A DNA stretch of 27,908 nt from Euprymna scolopes (GCA_024364805.1 CM044499.1:53849436-53877343); one strand, 5' to 3'; counted from the first letter of the stretch, positions 1 to 8,946 are shown. The notes: generated by a model not told the origin, from the sequence alone. A program made the numbers and translations.

Positions 1-617
1 CCTTCTACCGCCCCAAGAGATATCTCACTACTGATGCAATGCTCTATCTATATGAAATCTAAGTACGCGCAAGGATGGAATACTGCTGTCATATCTTTGC
101 AGGAGCTGCTAAAACAAGCCTATCCTGCCTTGACAGAGTACAAAACAGACTTCGTGGCTTAGTGGGGGATGCCCTTTTCTCTACCCTTCAACCTCTCTCC
201 CACAGAAGAGACGGTGCGAGCCTACCATTGTTTTTATCGTTATTTCCATGGCAGGTGCTCGTCTGAACTCCAATCTCTGGTCCCCCCTCGCCAATCTTTC
301 ACGAAAAACACCCGTCTAGCTGAATCCACTGTGAAAAATTTCCCCCATTCTTTATCTGTGCCTAAATCAAAACGTGGATTCCATGAACAAAGCTGCTTTC
401 TTTGAACTGCACGCCCGTGGAACTTTGTTCCCTTGGCTGCTTCCCACCTGACTACAACTTGGATGTCTTCAAGTCCAACGTTAACAAATTCCTAATGAAC
501 CGCCCTCTTAATAAACACTTTATAAAATCACCACACTAACATACTGTACTTGAAATAACCCTTATCCATGAGTGGCCTCCGGGCCTTGATAAGTTTTGAC
601 CACATTGTGAAAAAAAA
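1..617 (+). mobile_element. LINE 3' fragment (CR1/Jockey-like), degraded
   Basis: This is the C-terminal end of a non-LTR reverse-transcriptase polyprotein and its 3' tail. Translated plus-strand pieces read EYCCHIFAGA, LDRVQNRLRGLVG, LQPLSHRRDGASL and then, in another frame, CFYRYFHGRCSSELQSLVPP. Further on come LWNSLP-like and DVFKSNVNKFL-like words. This is the region after the RT thumb in CR1/Jockey-type LINEs. The frame changes between about 180 and 230, so the copy is dead. It matches the minus-strand LINE at 10571-12283 (EYCCHIWAGA, LDKVKKRVANLIG), so both belong to one family. The 3' end carries a GGCC-TCCG-GGCC mini hairpin (574-585) and an A-run ending near 617. Copy B of the large duplication starts to match immediately after that A-run, which fixes the insertion boundary. 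The 5' end lies outside the window. Confidence 0.8.
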
Positions 618-822
618 AGGGTATCGCAAGTATAAGAATATTTGAGGCTTATTTAGGCAAAATAGAAACAAATTTACTTGAATTTTGGTTATGGATTAAT
701 TACTTATTTCATTCTTAGATACATTAATTGATTAATAAATTCAACTCATGATACTTTTTATTAAATACTAATCAACATAATTTTAATAACAGTGAAAAGT
801 AGATAGATTTAAAATAGGACTT

Positions 823-896
823 TGAACAGATTATTCTATGTTATTACGTCAGAAAGATACATTCCGACCTCATGCATAATTATGATCGCTTCTAGT
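823..896. promoter_or_regulatory. Perfectly conserved 74-bp upstream block (copy A)
   Basis: These 74 bases are identical to 18871-18944 although the surrounding duplicate has diverged. The block lies about 0.9 kb upstream of the micropeptide ORF in both copies. It contains TTACGTCA (844-851), the pattern bound by CREB/ATF and PAR-bZIP factors, and the 10-bp palindrome CATAATTATG (875-884), a homeodomain/POU-like core. Use as a promoter or enhancer is inferred from conservation and motif content only. Confidence 0.35.
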
Positions 897-1759
897 ATTA
901 TACTTATTTGTCAATTGCTCTTTTTAAACTATCGCGTTTCATCAACATGATTTCTTTCATTAAAAACTAATGGTGTTGCACTCAGCCTGCAAAGTTCGTT
1001 GAATATATAATAATCCATTATGAGTCCGTATTTATTATTACAGAGCCAATTCTATATTGAGTCTTTTACTCTACCGTGTATGTTGTTCCGATTTCCAATG
1101 GTTCAAAGATTATACAAGCAGAATCAGTTAGAATCGATAGCAAAACACCTATTTGAGCTCTCGTCAGAGTGATGGAAATTACTGAATAAAACCTGAGTAA
1201 CATATTAAATAATTTTCTCATGTGCAAACGTAATATAAATATGACGGCGAGTTTAAATAGCATGTATTAGAATTTGCCGACATATTCCGGTTTGAATTAA
1301 TCATCAATCAAAACAGAATGTTACTCGTTATAATTACAATTTCCTGTTCAATTCAATACTATTTGATCAGTAGTTTAATACATCTATTTAATATTTTAAA
1401 AAAGAAACAGACAATAATACATCACCTGTTTTATTTCTATAGACACTCCAATATAATTAATATAAATAATCGACGGAAGGTTTGCACGAGCACATAATCA
1501 AATATAACATAATAATTCGTACGGAATACAATATGCTTATTTATTTGCAATATTAAAATAATGTCACATATTTACCTTGAGCTTGAACCGGCATTGCTGA
1601 ATAACAGTGGGATTAATGTTAATATCAATAATCATTGAGTGGAATTCATCGATTTGAATTTGAATATAACTGGTCATAATATTGCCTTTTTTTTGTTATA
1701 AAGCATTTTCGTTTAACCTGATTGATTGCAAATTTGCAGACTGACGAGTAAGACCAAGT
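897..1759 (+). other. 5' flank of the micropeptide gene (copy A)
   Basis: This AT-rich duplicated sequence shows no coding exon that keeps its frame in both copies. At 1738-1739 an AG follows AATTTGC, giving a candidate 3' splice site 20 nt before the ATG. Copy B has the same AG at 19779-19780 at the same distance. The pyrimidine tract is weak, so an unspliced leader remains possible. Confidence 0.35.
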
Positions 1760-1945
1760 ATGGATATTAATGCAACAGGTTTGAATGTGATGAGAGAGCA
1801 AAGCGGATATGACCTTTACACAAGGCAGCAAATTGCCTATATCAAACTCTTCCACCAGTTAACCGTCCCAGTCTTTGTCCTCCTGCTTATGCTGTTTATT
1901 ATAATCCTAGTCGGCGCTCTATGGTATACCAACTCCATCCCCTAG
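1760..1945 (+). CDS. Putative single-pass membrane micropeptide, 61 aa, copy A
   Basis: I do not recognise a named family. The protein starts MDINATGLNV, has a polar segment to about residue 33, then one hydrophobic helix (about 35-56, LTVPVFVLLLMLFIII and on) and a short tail ending WYTNSIP. Charged residues are almost all N-terminal (R12, R22, K29, H32), which suggests an N-in, tail-anchored topology. The ATG has A at -3 and G at +4, and an in-frame TGA lies upstream within the presumed leader, supporting this start. The duplicate at 19801-19986 has the same length and stop with no indels, while the flanks carry many; that is the main evidence for coding. Replacement changes concentrate in codons 12-33. 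Size and layout recall phospholamban/sarcolipin-type pump regulators or other small integral membrane proteins, but this is topology only. A chance ORF is less likely. Confidence 0.62.
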   Translation: MDINATGLNVMREQSGYDLYTRQQIAYIKLFHQLTVPVFVLLLMLFIIILVGALWYTNSIP

Positions 1946-1969
1946 CAGCGAGTTTCCATGGCTGAATCC

Positions 1970-1992
1970 TCGGCAACTACAATTGTTGCCGA
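1970..1992 (+). other. Post-stop hairpin, copy A
   Basis: TCGGCAAC (1970-1977) pairs with GTTGCCGA (1985-1992), an 8-bp perfect stem with a 7-nt loop, 24 nt after the TAG. The same stem occurs in copy B at 20011-20033. The single base difference between copies in this block is in the loop. It would form a stem-loop at the start of the 3' UTR. It may also be DNA palindromy with no role. Confidence 0.5.
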
Positions 1993-4738
1993 AGAATGAT
2001 TTTTGCAACACTAAACATGATCAGGCTTTGGGGATTTTTTCCAATTCCCGGAAGGTGGGATTCCATCAATATTTTTATTCCGATATGAAATTTTAATTGA
2101 TAAAGTATATCGTGATATGCTCTAAATTTTTCCTTTCTGTAACGGTCTCTTTTTGACTAAATGTTCAGATCTTACTCAACTAAATCAGTATTTACTTTGT
2201 CACAATGAAATTCTCGAATCTTTAATATTCGACAATTGAACTCTAAAAGGATTGAATCATGGACTTGTATTTTCGTATGAAATTTTTAAAATCCTTGAAT
2301 TTGCTTTGAAATGAACTTTCAAAATATTTTTCGTTGCATTTCATGAATCTGTCATTCGTTAAAATGACTTTTTGAAAGCTAAACTTGATAATGAATGAAC
2401 TTTTAAGGTGTTGTACATGTACACTTCCTGAATTAAGCACGTTTTATCTTTACATAGAAGTCGCTAACTTAATTTTAAACTGTTTATAACTGATTTGTAT
2501 TCAGGTATTCTTAATCCAAAATTCAACGGTTTTAACCTTGTAGATAATGCGATTAATTTCTTTGACAGCCGTTTTTTATTTGTCTTTTACAAATTGTATT
2601 CAAATCTATTGCTTGAAGTGTTTAGACCATATTCTACGCTTATAGCTAGACCACTGTTGCAAAATAAAATCTAAAAACGTAAACAGTTTTCGTGTCTTTA
2701 ATTTGGATGCAGGGAGACTGGATTCAAGTTGTAATCAAATCTGTTTCCTTATTCTGCACATTGTTTTTTCTCAAACTCTTGTCTGAGGTGTATTAGTAAA
2801 ATATTTAATGGCTAATCGAGTCCTTAGCTGGGTGTAGTAACATTTTGAACTAATGCCAAGTTAGTCTGGTCTGAAAATACGAAATATAACCTCCATTTTA
2901 GCTTGTTGCAAATACTTATTTATTACACACTAGTGGAGTGATATACAGCTATTTAAAGACAAATCCTTGGTCACACGAAAAACTTTACTGTACATTTGCA
3001 TTTTTGCGAAGTCGGTCAAGCCGTGGAACATCCTAGTCTTCCATTTTACTTAATGAAAAAGCTTTGAGAATTAACCATCTGGATTAGTCTAAATATTTTC
3101 CAACTGCAATAAGACATGAAGTTCTATTTTCTGATTACCGTACGCAAATATTTTGTGCTACATAATTTTTCGTAAATATTTCTGTGTAGCCACTATTTCT
3201 ATACGTGAATCTTGTTTTAAACGTAATGTACAAAATTTAAAACTTTACGCGCTGTTATTGCTGTAAATATTTTAGATTACCCTCAGAAATACTGGATTTC
3301 AAGACGAAATCCCAAACACCGCGTTTTATGCTTCATTGGGATATGACATTTTGTTAGTAATTTTATTTGACTAGCTTAAACTTGTGTATATTGATACTAA
3401 TTTAATGGTAAGGAAATTATGAAACATGTCATTTACACGTTCGCAATTACTAACTAATATTTGCATTATCGGTATGTATTTCGTTATCACTATTTACACT
3501 TCGGTGATATTACAGCTGAGCGACAGATCTGGACAGCGGTTAATTATTAGGGACACTTTTTATATCCTACGTTATTCCCGCTGTTTCCAATCGATTTGCG
3601 GTAGAGTAACATATTTGCTTACTATGGTTGCCAAGCAGGAAAGCCGTCGCTACGTTCCTTACAAACTTTAGGAATTTAACGTAATTCTAAAACCCGACAG
3701 AAATTGAGTTTGTTTTTCTTTTAATATTCTACGAAAGTGACCCATTAACTGTTAAATTCATTTGAAATTTGGTCGCAAATGAGTGAACAGTGAAACTTCT
3801 AAATAAGTAAAACTAATGATATAACATATTGACGGATCCTAGTTATTAGTTTATATGCAGGTAATGTTAATGCTTGTTTCGGACAAGGTATGGATGTTAT
3901 AATTGCCCTAGTATACACCCTTACTATTGTGAGCAATGTTATATTACATAGATTCCAGATCCGAAAAGGGAGCTACTTATCAACTTAACTGCTCAAGTAG
4001 AATAAAAATAAACCATATTTAAGGCGATCGTTTATAATTGTAAATAGTCTATATGTAGATCGTGATATACTATGCTTTTAGAGTTAGATTTCTAAGCAAA
4101 ACGGTTTTAATAATTTTCTGTTGGGAGAACACAAAGCACGTGAATTAATGGGTCCTATTCGAAATGCAATTTATCTTTAATCAGTAAGAGTAAGATTACA
4201 AATATGCTAGAAATTTTAGCACTGAAACTAACAATACTTCGATTTTAGTGAAAGAAAAAAAATGGCTACAAATTTATATTTTGGAATACTTTAGAACAGG
4301 AACATATGCAAAATACTGACTTCGCTTTAATAATTTAGACATTAAGTGATGTATCTTCGGATCTGAACTTTTAATTTGAAAAAAAAACGTGAATGTAAAT
4401 TTAACTTAAAGCACAGTTGATATTCTGCACAACCAAGCAAATCTTGTATGTAGCTTATTTTTTTCGTAAAAACAAATTGTAACCTCTGATAACACCTAAA
4501 TACTAAAACGATAATATACATAAAGCTACATAATGGTTGTAACGAGGTGGATTATTTACAGCATCAACGCATACAAATTTTTGAAATTAAAAAAAAAATA
4601 CAATAGAAAAATCAGTTAATTGTTGGAGTTGCTATATATAACTTCCATCTTTTTACATTTAATCTTAGTCAATTATAGATATCGGGTAATTTCTCTAAAA
4701 GTATAAAAGCTGTATTATTTCTGCGTCTCGCTCTCTCT
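1993..4738 (+). other. Duplicated 3' flank, no gene seen (copy A)
   Basis: This AT-rich sequence aligns with about 20034-22740 with many small indels. The first 0.7 kb could be the 3' UTR of the micropeptide gene. No ORF keeps its frame in both copies. An 81-codon ORF at 3426-3671 falls mostly in a stretch absent from copy B (about 3380-3538). Confidence 0.5.
2663..2668 (+). terminator. Candidate poly(A) signal AATAAA, copy A
   Basis: AATAAA lies about 720 nt after the micropeptide stop and is followed by a T/GT-rich stretch (about 2686-2700). Copy B keeps it at 20715-20720 within an almost identical context. AATAAA is common in AT-rich DNA, so the conserved position is the only real support. 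Confidence 0.35.
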
Positions 4739-4770
4739 GTGTGTATATATATATATATATATGTGTGTAC
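4739..4770. repeat. GT/AT microsatellite
   Basis: A CT-rich run passes into GTGT and then (TA)n and GTGT. Copy B has a longer AT tract at the homologous site, with extra sequence inserted there. Confidence 0.9.
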
Positions 4771-5071
4771 ACTTTTTTCAAGCCATTTCGCCTATCAATA
4801 GTTAAAAGCTAAATGAAAGTAAAGATTATACGCGTGGGGGACATAGATTTGCGTGATTCTTTATCTAAATATTTTTTATAATCAATAGTTGAAATGCTTT
4901 AAAAAAGACGATAACTGATTTACTCCGATTCTGTTCAATTATCTTCAATCGGTATAAACCTATTAATCTCGCCCTGAATGAACCAATCTGACGCTATAAC
5001 TAGTTTTTAGATGTTGATTTCATATTTTCACATAATCTGTTCCACGTGTGATGGCATAATAAAGCGTCGAG

Positions 5072-5100
5072 GGACACGAGCTTCGTTGATACTCGTGTCC
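5072..5100. other. Perfect 9-bp hairpin, copy A
   Basis: GGACACGAG (5072-5080) pairs with CTCGTGTCC (5092-5100) around an 11-nt loop. Copy B keeps 8 of the 9 pairs at 23369-23397 with a changed loop. Function is unknown. Confidence 0.45.
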
Positions 5101-6231
5101 GCGATGTCTTTTTCTATGGACTTGAAAACGGCTGGATTGATAGTTAAGAAATTTAACATGAAGGCATTTTATCTGCATGGCAGTGTTCTGACTTTTTGAT
5201 GTCAATGTGTTTAAGTATCGATAATCGAAACAATCAAATAAAAAAAGGCAATTTTGAATAAAGTTAAAATCTTACACCGTCTAAAATCACGAATGTATAT
5301 AAAAAATTTCAGTACGACACAAGTCTGAAGTCCCGACTGATAAAAGTATAAGTAGATTCGTTGATATGGCAGAGGAACGTCCGAAATGTATGTATTTAAA
5401 GCACAATTTCACAATGATACTTGACTATTTGATTTTAAATTAAAATTCTAAGTATCACCGTACAACCAGTAATGTCAGACATATGAAATCAATAGCGGGA
5501 TCTTTGATATAACAAGCTTCCGAAATGAATGGTTCTGTTTAGAGAACAGTTGGAGAATGTTTGAGACTTTAATGCAAGCCATTTTTCATGCGAATAATTT
5601 TTATAAAATCCAAACCAGGTTCTCTACAGTGCAATGTAGACAACGATATATTGTGAACTTTATCATTGCGAGAGGCATCTGAAGCATCCCTCAGGTTATT
5701 CGCAATGGATCCTGAATTAGAACATGTAATACATCGATATGATTGAAAAAAAATGGGCTATTCATCGATTTCGATAATAGTAAAATATTGAAGTGTGAAA
5801 CCTTCGTTAATCATTATAAAATTGCGGGCAAAATCGGTTAACCCTGCTAGTTTACAAATATTCTAATGTAAAAAGATTACATAAAGATCCAAGGTATGAG
5901 GATTATTAATATGCAGAAAAAAGTATCTGTAAAGCTTTGTAAACCTGTTTTCTTCATATATTCTTAACATATATTTGGGGTTATTTTTATAACGCATCTT
6001 GTAATAAAATACATTCGTCTTGAAAGTAATGCACAACAAAGCAATGAGAAAATCAGTTTAATATGATACTACATTAATACTAACTCATTTTACGAACTTA
6101 TGTACTTGATCGAATCTCTTTAACATTTATATAGTATTTGCATAATGTATGTTTTTTTATGGGGGGATTTGCTTTAAAATATATTTAATACAATGGCTTT
6201 AAAATAAGAGTACGCATCTCTTAAAATTGAA

Positions 6232-6253
6232 GTCTTGGAAAGACGCCTTCGGC
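6232..6253. other. Paired mini-hairpins, copy A
   Basis: GTCTT-GGA-AAGAC (6232-6244) runs straight into GCC-TTC-GGC (6245-6253). It is a small GC-rich island in AT-rich sequence, retained in copy B at 24724-24746. It resembles the compact 3' tail structure of some retroposons; this is inference. Confidence 0.4.
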
Positions 6254-6458
6254 TTTTGATGATGATTTAGTTTAAAAAAAAAGCTACACAAGCTGAAACT
6301 TATATTAAATAAATTGTGTTAAATATGCGGAGGATGGTTGAACGCAATGTAGATTTTTTTCCGTTGATTCTAAAACGCAAGTCCTAATTTCTATGGAATT
6401 AAATCAGGAAATCACTTATATACGAAATATTATTGAGTAAATAATACAAAAAATGTGT

Positions 6459-6461
<3 letters not shown>

Positions 6462-6498
<37 letters not shown>
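6462..6498. repeat. (AT)n microsatellite
   Basis: An uninterrupted AT dinucleotide run. It sits inside a stretch of about 280 bp (6435-6717) that copy B lacks. Confidence 0.95.
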
Positions 6499-6500
<2 letters not shown>

Positions 6501-7395
6501 TTCACGTGTCCGACAGGAAATTAAAGTACTGAATATATGAGAGCAAACTAATTTAAGTTATGAATGCATGAGTTCAGTCATCATAACAATCTTATTCAGA
6601 AGCATTATCATAGTAATGACGAACCCAATCATCAATTTAATAGGCAATACATGCATGCACAACATCTCATTATTATATATCGACATTTCCTGAAAACATA
6701 TGGAAAATATTAAACGTTGTTACTGCTGTCTACCGTTGCTCTACCTGCAAAATATCAACAGGAACATCAATTTTACAACATCACTTAATTGATAGATTTC
6801 AGATAAACCTAGTGCAAAAAAAACACTAACCTCAAATGTTCAACTGTTTTTACTTTAAACAGGTTAACAAAATAAAAATAATATTCATAAATACAGTAAA
6901 ATAGACGAGCGCAAAAGCCTTGTTACAACGACTTACTTTCTCGTGTATAATCATCTTGTACATAAAAAGGTATAACAACAATATTTAATATATTTCTGTG
7001 TGTTTATTGCCAATGGAGATGTTTCCACCTGGGATTTGTAGTTGTTTCAGCATCGTGTTATTAATCAGTCGGGTTTAAATGATACAGTGTGTCGATTTAC
7101 CAAGAGGATTCATTCAATAAATCTGGGGTTTAAATCTAATAAATTACTGTGCCATAATAAAGACTTATATCCAACGGTCTCAATTGGTTTGGTTTGCGGT
7201 TCACTTTTTTAAAGAAAATTTTAGACGTGTAATAAATAAAATAAACACATCCTGTTTTTTTTTACTTGTGCGTTACGAAATATTTCTGATTTGTGAACTG
7301 TACAAAATCTTATAGACGTATATCTGAGTTAGAGCATGAGTGCACATGCGTAGTTGTACGGGACATAACTGTGAGTATATGCGATATCAAGATAA

Positions 7396-7629
7396 ATGAA
7401 ACTCGAGAAATTATTATACCGAGGATTGTGCTTAAGTTTTAATGTTACTGAAATATTACAATCATTAATAAAGTTCAATAAAGTTTATATGGGTTTAGTT
7501 TTTGGATGTACTTCTTAATTAAACATTGATCTGGTATCAGACTTATGCGTTGAAAATAATCTAAGGAAGGAAATATTTTTTTTTATTGGGAGGTGTTTGG
7601 GAGAAGCAAACAGATGGGGCGAAATGTAA
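7396..7629 (+). pseudogene. Unrecognised 77-codon reading frame, interrupted in copy A
   Basis: The frame begins MKLEKLLYRGLC and ends at a TAA that is at the same point in copy B (25426-25659). There is no net indel between copies across 234 nt. In copy A codon 41 is TAA where copy B has TTA. No domain or signal is recognisable, and replacement changes are as common as silent ones, so this may simply be a conserved non-coding stretch that happens to be open. Confidence 0.2.
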
Positions 7630-8057
7630 TAATATTTTATTAAGAAGGCATATACTGATACACATAAAAAAAGCATTGGGATATGTTAAGTTTTAGAAGT
7701 TACTAGCGAGGGGTACCCGGCATTGCCCAGGTTTGTGTAGGTGTGTGTGGTTTTTAAAAAAAAAGAAGCCGGGGGGTGTAGGATCGAAGCCGAAACCCTG
7801 AGGCGAAGTTTGAAAATAAAATCGGCCAGCCAGAAGTGAAAAATGTTTGAAAGTCGTCGATCGCTACGACGATGACGATGTAAGCATTGTTATTAGCGAA
7901 GGAAGAAAAGAAAACAACGTTTTAATTAAGCAGGGGGGGGTAAAACACAAAAAAGTAAGGTAAGTTAAAGGAACGAACGTTACATGAAAAATGGCTTAAA
8001 TAATACAGGGTTCAATATTTAAATTTAAAACATCGAAAAAAAAACATCTCACACCAC

Positions 8058-8110
8058 GATTCGAACCCAAAAGGTTAGATAATGGACCAAGCCCTTAACT
8101 ACATGCGCTA
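8058..8110 (-). promoter_or_regulatory. tRNA-like pol III promoter (A and B boxes) in the inserted element
   Basis: On the minus strand, TAGCGCATGTAGTTAAGGG (8110-8092) resembles an A box and GGTTCGAATC (8067-8058) is a perfect B box. The spacing, about 43 nt from A-box start to B box, suits tRNA-derived SINEs. No full cloverleaf is intact, so this is a tRNA-derived promoter, not a tRNA gene. Confidence 0.5.
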
Positions 8111-8230
8111 AAGCGACGTATATAAAGTCTGTACGGTTTATACACTATTTAAAGTAAATCAGGTCACGACGTTATGACGTCATCTGACGTATGCGTTGTT
8201 GACCCTCCCCTCTGTCGAATCTGTCTAGAA

Positions 8231-8281
8231 ATCTCACTCTCTCTCTCACACTCTCACTCTATCTCTCTCGCTCTCTCTCTC
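8231..8281. repeat. CT-rich microsatellite
   Basis: An imperfect (CT)n tract inside the 1.25-kb insertion. Confidence 0.9.
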
Positions 8282-8568
8282 AATTCGTCTGCCTTACACT
8301 TAAGACTGGAAAATTGCGTCTGGCTGGTTTTATTTAAAAAAAAAAAAACTTCGATCGTTAATATTTTTTGTAAGCGTATTTTTTTTTTACTTCACTTTTT
8401 TTTTTAACTTTAAACTTCGTTTAACCATCGTATCTACCTATTTTGAATGTGGTAATAACTTTGGTAACGTTGCCATAGCGTAAAAGTTCATAGTTTAGCT
8501 TTAATTAAGTTTTTTTTACCGATAACAACATTTTTAAATTGTAAATTCCGACGGCCATTAGAGGTTGC

Positions 8569-8599
8569 TGACGTCAAGATCACGTGACATGACTCAGCA
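8569..8599. promoter_or_regulatory. Cluster of CRE, E-box and AP-1/MARE sites
   Basis: Within 31 bp lie TGACGTCA (8569-8576), CACGTG (8581-8586) and TGACTCAGCA (8590-8599). These are the classic patterns for CREB/ATF, bHLH and AP-1/Maf-NRF factors. A second TGACGTCA lies at 8175-8182. Binding is not shown. Confidence 0.35.
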
Positions 8600-8618
8600 G
8601 GTTTTAAATACAAGTTGA

Positions 8619-8679
8619 CCCAAAAAAAACGGCCGCGTATGTATTTTATTTATAAGAATTGGCGGCCGTATTTTTGGGG
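8619..8679. repeat. GC-rich inverted repeat
   Basis: An 18-nt arm (8619-8636) ending ACGGCCGC pairs with 8662-8679 beginning GCGGCCGT, with 16 of 18 positions complementary and a 25-nt spacer. It is unusual against the AT-rich background. Confidence 0.6.
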
Positions 8680-8946
8680 GCAGTTGTAAAGCGATTTAAT
8701 AATATGTAATGTTTAACATTAAAATGTCACTTTTTTGCCCCCCCCCCGCAGAAAATCGATCAGTTGACGAACTTCTGATGGTCACTTTGGGCCGATTCTT
8801 CGATATTTGTCGTCTGTCAGGTGGGGCTTTCATATAAGACCAAGTCTGTGAATTTTTGTTGTGTCTGTCGAAAGTGTTTAGCAGACACACAAACATATAT
8901 ACATACAAACACACGCACATGCATTTTCGCTTTTATATATATAGAT

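Larger units (their letters stand above)
4771..6461 (+). other. Duplicated sequence without a supported gene (copy A)
   Basis: It aligns with about 23086-24920. Short ORFs here, such as the 62-codon frame at 5011-5199, lose their frame against copy B because of indels. The stretch contains the conserved hairpins listed separately at 5072-5100 and 6232-6253. Confidence 0.5.
7701..8946. mobile_element. Unclassified 1.25-kb insertion element (copy A only)
   Basis: Copy B reads straight through this site (about 25725), so the segment is an insertion. It starts TACTAGCGAGGGG followed by TACCCGGCATTGCC and ends in a TATATATATAGAT tail. ACCCGGC-type starts with TATAGAT ends are common among non-autonomous elements of invertebrates, and I suspect an RTE-like or related retroposon, without certainty. 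No RT or transposase is visible. It includes tRNA-like promoter boxes on the minus strand, a CT microsatellite, several bZIP-type sites and a GC-rich inverted repeat, each listed separately. Confidence 0.7.

Noticed and set aside
3426-3671. 81-codon ORF, MSFTRSQLL start, partly hydrophobic
   Set aside because: Most of it lies in a stretch absent from copy B, no family is recognisable, and the remainder is not open in copy B.
5011-5199. 62-codon ORF with a relative at 23380-23574 (shared DLKTAGLIV)
   Set aside because: An indel after the shared part puts the copies in different frames, so coding conservation is not supported.
8058-8110. A functional tRNA gene on the minus strand
   Set aside because: The A and B boxes are present but acceptor and anticodon stems do not pair convincingly, so it is treated as a tRNA-derived promoter.
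8174-8407. 77-codon ORF with SLSLSHSHS
   Set aside because: It is a translation of the CT microsatellite inside a mobile element.
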